Below, one piece after another: positions 44,030 to 53,664 of a stretch of 64,000 nt of DNA. The stretch spans positions 189,315-253,314 of the forward strand of contig NZ_CYZX01000001.1 in NCBI RefSeq assembly GCF_001405015.1, written 5' to 3'. A program made the position numbers and the translations under genes. The notes under the pieces were generated by a model that saw only the letters and a program-made list of their open reading frames with translations, had not been told where the DNA came from and made no database searches. How positions within the stretch are numbered: the first letter of the stretch is position 1; each line of letters starts with the position of its first letter. This stretch comes from Clostridium disporicum. GTDB taxonomy: Bacteria > Bacillota > Clostridia > Clostridiales > Clostridiaceae.

Positions 44030-46624
44030 TTATTTAACCTGTTTTAAATACTTATTCGGTATATAATTTATAAATTGACTTTTATCATTATATCCAAAGT
44101 AACCTGATGTATTACAAGAGATAAAAAGTCTTTTTTTAGCTCTAGTTATAGCTACGTAAAACAACCTCTTCTCTTCTTCTAAATTATCACTATTCAAAGC
44201 TCTAAATGATGGAAAGGTATTTTTCTGTGCACCTGCTAAAAAGACATTCTCATACTCCAAACCTTTTGCCTGATGTATTGTAATAATTGGTATTCTCGGT
44301 CTTTTGGTCCTATTTATTATTAATGATTCAAGTTCACCATTTGATAATCCTGTTATTTTGATAATATCTAATAACGAATCTCTATTATTTTTACTTTTAT
44401 CATCTAAATCCTTTAGTAGGACATAAAAATCTCTTAATCTTTCAATTCTTTCTTTACCTTCTTCACCAACATATAATGTTTTAATACTAAAGGTATTAAT
44501 TATTTCTGCTACTATATCATAAGGTCTCATATTTTTTGATTTATCAAATAATATATTTAATTTTTCTCTTATATTATTAAAAGGTTTTAAATGCTTTATC
44601 ATATAAGACATTCTCTCCATTGATGTAGGAATTATATAATTATTAATTGCATATATAAGAAGCTCTCCTGTAGCTAAAATATCATCCATAGCATCATGGC
44701 TAGGCTTGTTCTTAGTATTAAGCAAATTTGATAATGTTTCTAATTTATGATTTTTAGCATTTGGATAAAATCTTCTATAGATATCTAAGGTATCATAGAA
44801 GCCTTTTATGTTTATAGAATTCATTTTTAATCTTTGAAGCTCACTTGATAATATATTTATATCAAATTGTACATTATGCCCTACTATTATAGAGTTATTT
44901 ATAAACTCATTAAACTCCATTAACACTTTTTTCTTATCTTCACCATTTTCTCTTAAAAAATCATCACTAAAACCATGTACGTATTCTGATGTACCTACTG
45001 TTTTTGTATTTTTAATAAATTTTTCAAATTTATCAATCACTTTACCTTTAGAGTCAAGTTTAATTGCAGCTATTTGAATTATTTCATCTTCAGTTACATC
45101 AGTTCCAGTACTTTCTACATCAAATATTATTACCTTATCATTACTAAATTCATTGATCAGCAATGTAAATTTTTCACCATACTCTATAACACTAGGATCA
45201 ATAAAATCTGATAACAGTATACCTACAGATTTGTATTTAGTACTTTCAATTTCTTCAATGGTTTTATCTCCTATACCAGTAGGAAGTCTTAAAATTATTC
45301 TTTTTAAGCTTAAAGAATCATATGGGTTAGATATAAGCTTTAGAAATGCAATTATATCTTTTATTTCCTGTCTCCTAAAAAATTTAAATTGATCTACTAA
45401 TATAAACTCAAAGTTAACGCCTAAATATTGTAATGACTTCAAATGATTACTTAAAGATATATTATAATTATTGTCTCTTGTTAAGATACAAGTACTATAT
45501 ATATTAGCTCCATCTTTTTCTAAAGATCTTATAGAATCAAAAATAAACCTAGCTTCGCTCCTAGGATTATCATTAATTGATAACTTTATAGTTTCACCAA
45601 AGGTGGTAGATTCTGCTTCAATACCTTTTTTATATGTCTCTTCTACTTTGCTTGGAAAAGCATTTTTCAAATATTCAAGAGAACTCTCTGTTAAAACCTT
45701 TGTTGCTCTATAATTCTTATTAAATACTATTTCCGTTGGTTTATATTTTTCTTTAAAATTATTAATTATTATATCTGGCTCAGAACCACGCCAACTATAG
45801 ATGGTCTGAAAAACATCTCCACACATCAAGACATTATTCTTTTTAAATATCTTTTCTATTATAAAGTATTCCAGTGTGCTTATATCCTGCATCTCATCAA
45901 TATTGATATATTTATACCTTTCACTTATTGACTTAATTACATTCTTATCATTAAATAACTCTTTCGTCCTAAATAACAAATCATCAAAATCTAATCCATG
46001 ATTACTATAAAGCAAAGAATTATAGGTATGAATTAATATATCTCCTTTTTCTTTAAGAAACTTTTTTAATTCTATATTAACTTTTCCTCTCTCACTACAT
46101 ATTTGATTAATTTTATCATCATTCTCTTTGTACAAATTATTTATAATACTTTTATAATCAATACCATCAGAAATGAATAAATTATTTTTAGATATTAGTG
46201 ACTTTATTTCTTTAATAAACAACTGTAAGCTACTTATTGGATAATTATAATAGTTACAACTCTTTATTAATTCCTTACAATCTTCTTCATCAAATATAAT
46301 GAAATCGCTAAATACATCTGTTTTTCTTTTACAATTAGCCTTTATTATATCAAAACAAAAGCTATGAAATGTTTTTATAGTTATATCTTTTGAATTTCTT
46401 CCTACAATAGCTTCTACTCTTTCTTTCATTTCTTTACAGGCTTTATTAGTAAAAGTAATACATAATATTTCTGATGCCTTAGCTTTTCCACTCTCTATAA
46501 TCCCAGCAACTCGTTTTGATAAGGTATCAGTTTTGCCTGTTCCAGCAGAAGCTAAGAGTAAAATGTTTTTATCGTATTCATTTACTAAGAGCTTTTGTTC
46601 TTCATTTAATTTCAATATCTTCAC
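44030..46624 (-). CDS. UvrD/PcrA-type helicase with embedded DEDDh exonuclease
   Basis: 864 residues. Helicase motifs: Walker A ASAGTGKT (27-34), CITFTNKACKEMKER, IDEMQDIS (motif II), GDVFQTIYSWRG (III), then IYSTCILTRDN. Between about 493 and 660 a PolC/epsilon-like 3'-5' exonuclease is inserted: IIFDVESTGTD (Exo I), VGHNVQFDINIL (Exo II) and HDAMDDILAT (Exo III), so the DEDDh residues are present. The helicase resumes with IPIITIHQAKGLEYENVFLAG and LFYVAITRAKKRLFIS. One polypeptide thus combines unwinding and 3'-5' degradation. The ATG follows AAGGAGTGA. Confidence 0.9.
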   Translation of the reverse strand: MKILKLNEEQKLLVNEYDKNILLLASAGTGKTDTLSKRVAGIIESGKAKASEILCITFTNKACKEMKERVEAIVGRNSKDITIKTFHSFCFDIIKANCKRKTDVFSDFIIFDEEDCKELIKSCNYYNYPISSLQLFIKEIKSLISKNNLFISDGIDYKSIINNLYKENDDKINQICSERGKVNIELKKFLKEKGDILIHTYNSLLYSNHGLDFDDLLFRTKELFNDKNVIKSISERYKYINIDEMQDISTLEYFIIEKIFKKNNVLMCGDVFQTIYSWRGSEPDIIINNFKEKYKPTEIVFNKNYRATKVLTESSLEYLKNAFPSKVEETYKKGIEAESTTFGETIKLSINDNPRSEARFIFDSIRSLEKDGANIYSTCILTRDNNYNISLSNHLKSLQYLGVNFEFILVDQFKFFRRQEIKDIIAFLKLISNPYDSLSLKRIILRLPTGIGDKTIEEIESTKYKSVGILLSDFIDPSVIEYGEKFTLLINEFSNDKVIIFDVESTGTDVTEDEIIQIAAIKLDSKGKVIDKFEKFIKNTKTVGTSEYVHGFSDDFLRENGEDKKKVLMEFNEFINNSIIVGHNVQFDINILSSELQRLKMNSINIKGFYDTLDIYRRFYPNAKNHKLETLSNLLNTKNKPSHDAMDDILATGELLIYAINNYIIPTSMERMSYMIKHLKPFNNIREKLNILFDKSKNMRPYDIVAEIINTFSIKTLYVGEEGKERIERLRDFYVLLKDLDDKSKNNRDSLLDIIKITGLSNGELESLIINRTKRPRIPIITIHQAKGLEYENVFLAGAQKNTFPSFRALNSDNLEEEKRLFYVAITRAKKRLFISCNTSGYFGYNDKSQFINYIPNKYLKQVK

Positions 46625-46634
46625 TCCTTAAAAA

Positions 46635-46664
46635 TTTAAAGCTATATAATTTAAAGCTATATAA
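46635..46664. repeat. Perfect 15-bp tandem duplication
   Basis: TTTAAAGCTATATAA occurs at 46635-46649 and again at 46650-46664, directly upstream of the helicase/exonuclease gene, where it could affect its promoter. Confidence 0.8.
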
Positions 46665-46794
46665 AATTATTTTATATAATTTTTAGTAAAATTCATAATA
46701 AAACAAATATTATTTTGTAATAATTTGATGAAATTTACAACAAATGGTTGTATAATATCAATATAATCATAAATTATAACACAAGAGGTTAACT

Positions 46795-49182
46795 ATGAAA
46801 TATTTTTTAAATAATTTACAGGACAAAATTATTATTATTGATACAAATGGTAGGATATTATTTATCAATAATTCTTTTATTAAATTTATACCGATATCAT
46901 TAGATAATTTACGAGGTTTAAAAATAGATCACCTTATAAAAGACAAATCTGATGTAGATAAGATTTTAAAAGGAAAAAATGGAGAGTCAATCGTTTATAT
47001 TTCAACTAATAATATAAATAAAAAATGTAATATTACCTATAGCTATAGTAAATTTAATACTACTGATGCAATCTTTATAAATTTATCAGAGGTAGAAAAT
47101 CATTCATATACAAAAGAACATTTAGAAAGTATATTAGACAATAGTAATTTTATGGCATGGATAAAAGATAAAAATGGAAAATATATTTATATGAATAAAC
47201 TTTTTGCAAAGGCTTTAAATGCGAATATAAACGAATACATAGGAACATCCCCTGTTGATTACTTTAATAAAAAATCTGTTAAAAGGATTCAAGCTACTGA
47301 AAATGTAATTATTAATTCAAAAGAAGCTAAAGTATTTGATCATACATATATCTTAAAATCTGGCAAAGAAATAGTTTTGAGTAGATGTGTTTATCCAATT
47401 TTAGATAATAATAAAGAAGTTACGTATATTATCGGTTTATCTAAAGACATAACTCTTACGAACTTCATAGAAAGTAGCTTAAATAAAAGTTATGATCAAT
47501 TAACAATTTTACAACGTTTGCTTGATCAAGGTACTAATACCGCTAATGATTTTACAGTAATAAACAAAATTAAGTGGAATATTATTAATACCTTAGGGTG
47601 TAGTGAATTTAACTTTTTTATTCATTACAATGAATATCTTGTTCCATATTATTGTAATAATAATTTTAATTCAAGTCATTGTGCTGATTCTTATATACCG
47701 ATAGAGAAAGATAATTTTCAAAGTATTTTAGATAACTATAATGACTATTGTATGTTACCTATTGAAAAACATAATGATTTTATAAAGAATTTATATAAAG
47801 ATAAATTTAAATATATAGGTGTTTATCCAATAAAATTCAATAACGATATTTTAGGAATTTTACATGTATGTTGTAAAAACAAAGTAGATTTTCCAAGTAA
47901 AAATGACTCTTTCTCCGCAACATTTGCTAAACAATTAGGTGCTATAATAAATAATTGTTTACTTACTGAAAAATTAAAAGCTGAGTTTAATAAAAGATTA
48001 GAAATTGAAGAGGAGCTATCATTTTTATTAAATACTGCAGTGGATATCACAGCAACAATATCTAAAGATGGTAAACATAAAAAAATAAGTAATAGCTATA
48101 CTAAAGTATTAGGATGGACAGTTGACGAATTAAACTCAGGTCACTGGAGAGATTTGATTCACCCTGATGATATTAATAACATACTTAATATTTATAAATA
48201 CAATCTATCCAAGAATTATGATAGTTGTAACATTATATGTAGAATGCTTAGTAAAAATGGTGAATATAGATGGTTATCTTGGAATTGTAGATCCTTTAAA
48301 GAAGATAGTATATATTTATGTACTGCAAAAGACATTACAGAAGAAAAGAAATTAGAAAGCGAAAACAAGATAATTGAAGAAGCACTACAGTTAGAAAATA
48401 TAAAAAATGAGTTTTTCGCTAATATATCTCATGAATTTAAAACCCCATTAAATATTATTTTGGCTAGTCTACAAATTATAAATAAAAACATAGACAGTAA
48501 TAATATACTGGTACATAATAACTTTAACTTAAACAATTATTTAAATTCTATTAAGCAAAACTCATATAGGTTACTTAGACTAGCAAATAACATAATTGAT
48601 ATGACAAAAATTGATACAGGCTATTATGAAATTCATCCTAAAAATCATAATATTATTTCAGTTATAGAAGATATAACTATGTCTGTTGTACAGTATATTG
48701 AAGATAAAGGAATAGAAATTATTTTTGATACAGATGTTGAAGAAAAAATTATATCTTGTGATTCAGAAAAAGTAGAAAGAATAATGCTTAATCTTTTGTC
48801 GAATGCAGTTAAATATGTTGGAAAAGATGGTAAGATAGAAGTGAAAATAACTACTCTAAGTAATGACATATTAGTAAGTGTTAAAGATAATGGAGTTGGT
48901 ATCTCAGAAGATAAAATAGATCTGATTTTTGAAAGGTTTATGCAAGTAGATAATACTATGACACGAAAATGTGAAGGTAGTGGTATAGGTTTATCTATAG
49001 TCGAATCTTTAGTAAAACTTCACGGTGGAAATATCACTGTCACTAGTAGTAAAGAAAAGGGTACTGAGTTTTTATTTACACTTCCTATAAAGGTTATTGA
49101 AAATGAACCAATTATTGATAACTTCAATTCAAACTGTATGAATACAATAGAAAAATGTAATATAGAATTTTCAGATATCTAG
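46795..49182 (+). CDS. Soluble multi-PAS sensor histidine kinase, orphan
   Basis: 795 residues, no membrane helix. Order: PAS (about 1-100), PAS (about 110-225, WIKDKNGKYIYMNKLFAKAL), GAF-like (about 240-390), PAS/PAC (about 410-520, TVDELNSGHWRDLIHPDD), HisKA with the phospho-acceptor His near 545 in FFANISHEFKTPLN, and HATPase_c with N box RIMLNLLSNAVKYV, G1 VKDNGVGIS, G2 GSGIGLSIVESLVKLHGG. Thus it is a complete class I kinase. No response regulator with a usable aspartate lies nearby. Signal unknown; clostridial orphan kinases of this kind can feed Spo0A, which is only a possibility here. RBS AGAGG. Confidence 0.9.
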   Translation: MKYFLNNLQDKIIIIDTNGRILFINNSFIKFIPISLDNLRGLKIDHLIKDKSDVDKILKGKNGESIVYISTNNINKKCNITYSYSKFNTTDAIFINLSEVENHSYTKEHLESILDNSNFMAWIKDKNGKYIYMNKLFAKALNANINEYIGTSPVDYFNKKSVKRIQATENVIINSKEAKVFDHTYILKSGKEIVLSRCVYPILDNNKEVTYIIGLSKDITLTNFIESSLNKSYDQLTILQRLLDQGTNTANDFTVINKIKWNIINTLGCSEFNFFIHYNEYLVPYYCNNNFNSSHCADSYIPIEKDNFQSILDNYNDYCMLPIEKHNDFIKNLYKDKFKYIGVYPIKFNNDILGILHVCCKNKVDFPSKNDSFSATFAKQLGAIINNCLLTEKLKAEFNKRLEIEEELSFLLNTAVDITATISKDGKHKKISNSYTKVLGWTVDELNSGHWRDLIHPDDINNILNIYKYNLSKNYDSCNIICRMLSKNGEYRWLSWNCRSFKEDSIYLCTAKDITEEKKLESENKIIEEALQLENIKNEFFANISHEFKTPLNIILASLQIINKNIDSNNILVHNNFNLNNYLNSIKQNSYRLLRLANNIIDMTKIDTGYYEIHPKNHNIISVIEDITMSVVQYIEDKGIEIIFDTDVEEKIISCDSEKVERIMLNLLSNAVKYVGKDGKIEVKITTLSNDILVSVKDNGVGISEDKIDLIFERFMQVDNTMTRKCEGSGIGLSIVESLVKLHGGNITVTSSKEKGTEFLFTLPIKVIENEPIIDNFNSNCMNTIEKCNIEFSDI

Positions 49183-49462
49183 ATAGCTGAAATAAATTGT
49201 GAGACACTTATATGAAAAGTTTAACTTCGTCAAAGGGTAAAATTCAGCTAAAGCTGAGTGAAAAACGTCACTACTGTGACAGGGAAAGGATTACTAAGTG
49301 AATTAGATAAAGTATGTCTGTATTGCTACTTTTTCTGCTACCACAGTAGTTCTTTCACTTTAACTTAAATTTAAGTTAACATTTCCATGCTACTATAGTA
49401 GCGTTTTCACTTCGACGAAGTCTACTTTTCACTTACGAGTTTTGCTTGCATTTTTTTCATTT
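49183..49462. repeat. Palindrome-rich non-coding region
   Basis: 280 bp between two convergent genes. It contains CAGCTAAAGCTG (49247-49258), TCACTACTGTGA, CTACCACAGTAG (49338-49349), a 20-bp palindrome (49360-49379, TTAACTTAAATTTAAGTTAA), a 14-bp palindrome GCTACTATAGTAGC (49389-49402) and CTTCGACGAAG (49410-49420). Three of these are variants of CTAC-N4-GTAG followed by a TTTCACTT-like string. No coding frame. It may be a small repeat element or structured RNA; some hairpin will also terminate the flanking genes. Confidence 0.65.
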
Positions 49463-50275
49463 TTATACAGTGTTTAAGTCCCATTCTTCATAAATTTTAG
49501 GAACATCACTAATTAATCGTCTAGTATACTCTGCTTTCGGTCGTAAAATAACATCTTCTGCTGATCCATATTCTACAAATTTACCATGTTCCATTATATA
49601 AACTTTATCTGAAACATAATAAGCTAGTCCAATGTCATGAGTAATAAAGATAATTGTCATATTAGTCTCTTCTCTTAATTTTAAAAGCATATCTAAAATT
49701 GTAGCTCTTGAACATGCATCTATCATTGAAGTTGGTTCATCTGCAAGTAATATTTTAGGTTTCAATAAGAATATTCTAGCAATCATTAGACGTTGCATCT
49801 GTCCTCCTGAAAGCTCAAATGGATATTTATTAGTAAGTTCTACAAATTTAAGGTTTACAAAACTACAAGCCTCTGTCATCATTTTAATCTTTTTTTCTTT
49901 AGAAAGTTTTCTTCCACCTCTCATATTTATACAATCTAATAAAACTGAATCTATCTTATTAAAAACATTGAATGATGAAAAAGGATCTTGAAATATTGCT
50001 TGTATTCCCCTCCAATATTCTTTTTTCTTTTTATGAGTCTTTATATCCCTAGGCTTTCCTTGAAATAGTATTTCACCTTCTGTTATGCTTATTAATCCTA
50101 AAAGCATTTTAGCAAATGTAGTTTTACCTGAGCCGCTCTCTCCAACTATAGAAATTATTTCACCTTCGTGAAATTCAAAGTCTACATGATCTACAGCAAT
50201 AGTTTTACTATCTCCTATCCCAAATATTTTTGTTATGCCGTTACCACTTAAGCATAGTGATGTTGTATCACTCAT
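49463..50275 (-). CDS. OppF-like peptide ABC transporter ATPase
   Basis: 270 residues. One of the two ATPases powering a peptide-type importer. Walker A GESGSGKTTFAKMLLG (about 41-56), Q-loop AIFQDPFSSFN, ABC signature LSGGQMQRLMIAR, Walker B LLADEPTSMID and the H-loop FITHDIGLAYYV are intact. It overlaps the end of the OppD gene by 8 bp, so translation is coupled. It is the last gene of the operon. Confidence 0.92.
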   Translation of the reverse strand: MSDTTSLCLSGNGITKIFGIGDSKTIAVDHVDFEFHEGEIISIVGESGSGKTTFAKMLLGLISITEGEILFQGKPRDIKTHKKKKEYWRGIQAIFQDPFSSFNVFNKIDSVLLDCINMRGGRKLSKEKKIKMMTEACSFVNLKFVELTNKYPFELSGGQMQRLMIARIFLLKPKILLADEPTSMIDACSRATILDMLLKLREETNMTIIFITHDIGLAYYVSDKVYIMEHGKFVEYGSAEDVILRPKAEYTRRLISDVPKIYEEWDLNTV

Positions 50276-51275
50276 TACTATAAACCTCCCTTAATTCAGA
50301 TTCATTCATATAGCATTTATACATACGTCCATTTTCTATGTATTTCTCATCTATACTATGAACCATACATTCAGGTTTTGAAAATTTGCAACGCTCAGCA
50401 AATCTACAACCTAGAGGTGGATTTTTTAAGTTAGGAGGTGTACCTGGGATAGCAACTAATTTATTATTTTTTGTACCCTCTTCAGGTACTATTATAGATC
50501 CCATAAGACCTTTTGAATATGGATGCATAGGGTCAAATACCATTTCTTTTGCTTTACCATACTCTACAATTTGACCTGAATACATTACCATAATATCATC
50601 AGTTACATTATATAGTAGAGGTAATTCATGAGTTATAAATATCATTGATTTTATAAAACCTTTATGCATCAAATCTTTTAACATTTTTATTACCATCTTT
50701 TGTGATGTAACATCTAAAGCAGATGAAGGTTCATCTGCTATTAATACCTTTGGTGATAGAATCGTAGAAATTGCTATTACAGTTCTTTGTTTCATTCCTC
50801 CTGATAGCTCTACTGCATGTTTTTGAAGGACACTTTCTGGTAATCCTAATATTTCAAAACGTTTCCTAGCTAAATCATAAATATCATTTTTTTTAGCTTT
50901 AGGATCATGCGCTCGAATTACATCTTCAATAAATCTTATTATCTTTTGAGTAGGGTTTAGTGCATTCATAGCAGATTGAGGTATATAAGCTATTTCATTC
51001 CCTAAAATTTTCTTTCGTACATCATCTGGTTTCATAATTGAAATATCTTTACCATCTACCTTTATACTTCCACTTTGATAATGAAGAGGTGCAAAATAAT
51101 ATCCCATTAAGCTTAATGCTAAAGTAGATTTTCCGCAGCCAGATTCGCCAGCTATACCAAGTGACTTTCCTTCTTCAATCTTTAATGAAACTCCATCTAC
51201 TGCATATACATCTTCACCAAACCTTGTAATATATTTAGTTTTTAAATTATCTACTTCTAATAATACTTTTCCCAT
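50268..51275 (-). CDS. OppD-like peptide ABC transporter ATPase
   Basis: 335 residues. Walker A GESGCGKSTLALSLMG, Q-loop YIPQSAMNALNP, signature LSGGMKQRTVIA, Walker B LIADEPSSALD, H-loop FITHELPLLYNV. The C-terminal oligopeptide/dipeptide extension with CRFAERCKFSKPEC carries the four cysteines that bind an Fe-S cluster in some Dpp/Opp ATPases. ATG 51275 (MGKVLLEVDN) is 8 nt behind AGGGGG; the TTG at 51281 is too close to it. Works with the OppF partner. Confidence 0.92.
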   Translation of the reverse strand: MGKVLLEVDNLKTKYITRFGEDVYAVDGVSLKIEEGKSLGIAGESGCGKSTLALSLMGYYFAPLHYQSGSIKVDGKDISIMKPDDVRKKILGNEIAYIPQSAMNALNPTQKIIRFIEDVIRAHDPKAKKNDIYDLARKRFEILGLPESVLQKHAVELSGGMKQRTVIAISTILSPKVLIADEPSSALDVTSQKMVIKMLKDLMHKGFIKSMIFITHELPLLYNVTDDIMVMYSGQIVEYGKAKEMVFDPMHPYSKGLMGSIIVPEEGTKNNKLVAIPGTPPNLKNPPLGCRFAERCKFSKPECMVHSIDEKYIENGRMYKCYMNESELREVYSNE

Positions 51276-51287
51276 AACCAATTCCCC

Positions 51288-52535
51288 CTACTCTCTAAGC
51301 TGTGGATTAAATACTTTATCTAATCCTGTATTCATCAAATTTAGAGAAAATGTAATTAGTGCAATTGAAAAAATAACTGGCAAGAATGCCCACCATGCAT
51401 TAGATAATGGTGCTTTATATTGCATAGCCCAGTTCATCATTAAACCTAAAGTTGTAACTTTTGTAGTTGCAGGTCCTAATCCTAGCATAGATAATTGAGC
51501 TTCAGCTAGAATACCTGATGATATCTGTAAAATTAGAGCCATTATTACATATGAGGCTACATAAGGCAATATATCTGTTAGTATTATTCTAAATAGGCTA
51601 TGTCCTGACAATTTAGATAAATTGACATGATCCCTATTTCTAAGGGAAATAACCTGTGAGCGAACAGACCTAGTTGTCCATGTCCAAGAAGTTAAGCCTA
51701 TTATACTAGCAACCATAGTTATACCTCTTGCACTTTGACCAACACTATATGATATAAGAATCAATATTACAAAAGACGGAATTACTGTAAATAAATTTGT
51801 AATAAACATTATAATATCATCTAATAATCCTCCAACATATCCAGATAATAAACCTAACATTAAACCTATCAAAGTTGCAATTAATCCTGCTATTAATCCT
51901 ATTTTTAATGAAGTTCTTGTAGCATATACTAATTCAGTTAATACATCACGACCAAAATTATCTGTACCTAATACGAAAGTTCTTTGATTAGATATATCTT
52001 TCACATTAACAAAATCTTTGGAGTTTACTTTAGTCCCTTCTACTAATTCACCATTCTCTTCATCAACAGTTGAAATGACTATTTCACTTTCCTCTAAAAT
52101 TCCATCAATTTTATTATCTAATCTTACATAGTACTTTTTCTTAGCAGAAATTAGACCTTCTTGGGAATTATTAGAATAATAATACTTATTCCATAACTTA
52201 ACTAGTTCTTCTGCATTTGTCACATTTATTTCACTTATAGAAACACCTCCAAACTTTTCAAGCCATGTGGCCATTTCAGCTCTATCTTCTAAAGAAAGTT
52301 TACTTTCTAATCTACCTGCTTTAGTATCTATGTTTAGTTTATAACTTTTTGATTCTACTACATCAGTGATAGATACATAATTACCAGGTTTATAAAATAG
52401 CCCACCTACCATTTCTAAAGGATCATAGGAAACAAGTATTGGATATACTATAGTCACAAATAGAATAGTGATAAATATAATAAATCCTAATAAGAATTTT
52501 TTATCATGAAAAACTTGTTTTAATTGACTTATCAT
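51288..52535 (-). CDS. OppC-like peptide ABC transporter permease with extracytoplasmic insertion
   Basis: 415 residues, about 110 more than usual OppC. The first membrane helix (LLGFIIFITILFVTIVYPIL) is followed by a long outside-facing region (about 35-200) rich in charged residues, then five membrane helices. The permease EAA loop reads LSGHSLFRIILTDILPY. The N-terminal insertion, which should lie outside the membrane, may contact the binding protein. RBS AGGAGG. The OppD gene starts 12 bp after it. Confidence 0.88.
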   Translation of the reverse strand: MISQLKQVFHDKKFLLGFIIFITILFVTIVYPILVSYDPLEMVGGLFYKPGNYVSITDVVESKSYKLNIDTKAGRLESKLSLEDRAEMATWLEKFGGVSISEINVTNAEELVKLWNKYYYSNNSQEGLISAKKKYYVRLDNKIDGILEESEIVISTVDEENGELVEGTKVNSKDFVNVKDISNQRTFVLGTDNFGRDVLTELVYATRTSLKIGLIAGLIATLIGLMLGLLSGYVGGLLDDIIMFITNLFTVIPSFVILILISYSVGQSARGITMVASIIGLTSWTWTTRSVRSQVISLRNRDHVNLSKLSGHSLFRIILTDILPYVASYVIMALILQISSGILAEAQLSMLGLGPATTKVTTLGLMMNWAMQYKAPLSNAWWAFLPVIFSIALITFSLNLMNTGLDKVFNPQLRE

Positions 52536-52550
52536 CTTCTGCCGCCTCCT

Positions 52551-53555
52551 TTAGTCTTGTTGTGATGCTTTTATACGAGGATCAATTACACCATATAAAA
52601 TTTCTACTAATAGATTTGCTAACAAAACCATTATTGTAATAATTAAAGTACATGCAGAAATTAACGGATAATCACGACCCTTTATAGCATTCAAAATTGT
52701 GGTTCCTAGTCCAGGATAACTAAAGATTATCTCTGCTACTAAAGCTCCACCTATCATAGTACCTATAGACATAGCTAGCCCTGTTATTTGTGGCAACATT
52801 GCATTTCTAAATACATATTTAGTAATTTTTCTATCTTTTATCCCTAAGAATCTACTGTATTTCACATAATCAGCATTAAGCTCATAAATTGACATTGAGC
52901 GCATCCCTATAGCTTGGCCACCTACTGTTATTAACACAATAGACCAAAATGGTAATTGGTAATGATATATAATTGATTTAAAAAATGTAAAGCTAGCATT
53001 TGGTATTAATTCATATCCATAACCTCCACTAGTAGGAAACCATCCTAAGTTTACAGCAAAGACAAATAGAAGTATTATAGCCATTCCAAAGGCTGGAACA
53101 TTACTAAAAAATAAAAATATAGGTAAAATTCCTTTATCAAATATTCCTTTTCTATATGCAGCCACAGCTCCTAATAAGTTTCCTAATATCCAACCTACTA
53201 ATATGGCAGGAAGTTGAAGACAAACAGTCCACCATACAGAAGATTTTATTATATCTGAGACAGTTCTAGGATATTGACTAAATGAAACACCAAAATCACC
53301 TTTTACAGCATTTTTAATAAAGCTAAAAAATTGAGTTGTCATAGGTTCATTTATACTAAATTTTTCAGCATACTCTTCATATACTTTTTGAATAGCTGTA
53401 GAATCTGTCATACCTGCAACAGATCTTGCTGCAATTGCAGATACAGGATCACCAGGCATCAATCTCGGTAATACAAAGTTTAAAATAACAGCAATAATAA
53501 ATGTTGCAACATACCATGCTATTTTATTTGTATAATACTTTTTATATCCTTTCAC
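52551..53555 (-). CDS. OppB-like peptide ABC transporter permease
   Basis: 334 residues, six membrane helices. The N-terminus has the OppB pattern LNFVLPRLMPGDPVSAI; the EAA loop region reads KYSRFLGIKDRKITKYVFRNAMLPQITG. It pairs with the OppC-like permease to form the membrane channel. It starts 110 bp after the binding-protein gene, from which it is separated by a hairpin, and ends 15 bp before the OppC start. Confidence 0.92.
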   Translation of the reverse strand: MKGYKKYYTNKIAWYVATFIIAVILNFVLPRLMPGDPVSAIAARSVAGMTDSTAIQKVYEEYAEKFSINEPMTTQFFSFIKNAVKGDFGVSFSQYPRTVSDIIKSSVWWTVCLQLPAILVGWILGNLLGAVAAYRKGIFDKGILPIFLFFSNVPAFGMAIILLFVFAVNLGWFPTSGGYGYELIPNASFTFFKSIIYHYQLPFWSIVLITVGGQAIGMRSMSIYELNADYVKYSRFLGIKDRKITKYVFRNAMLPQITGLAMSIGTMIGGALVAEIIFSYPGLGTTILNAIKGRDYPLISACTLIITIMVLLANLLVEILYGVIDPRIKASQQD

Positions 53556-53601
53556 ATTATCACCTCCACGTTGAACTTACTATAAATTATTTTATAAAAA
53601 C

Positions 53602-53632
53602 GACCATGATTAATTAGTCTTTAAACATGGTC
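53602..53632 (-). terminator. Intercistronic hairpin between oppA and oppB
   Basis: GACCATG (53602-53608) pairs with CATGGTC (53626-53632), with a T-run on the minus strand. Placed between the binding-protein gene and the permease genes it probably lets only part of the transcripts through or protects the oppA mRNA, a common arrangement in ABC importers. Confidence 0.7.
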
Positions 53633-53664
53633 ATTTTAATATTTAATTGACTATTTCAATTTAA

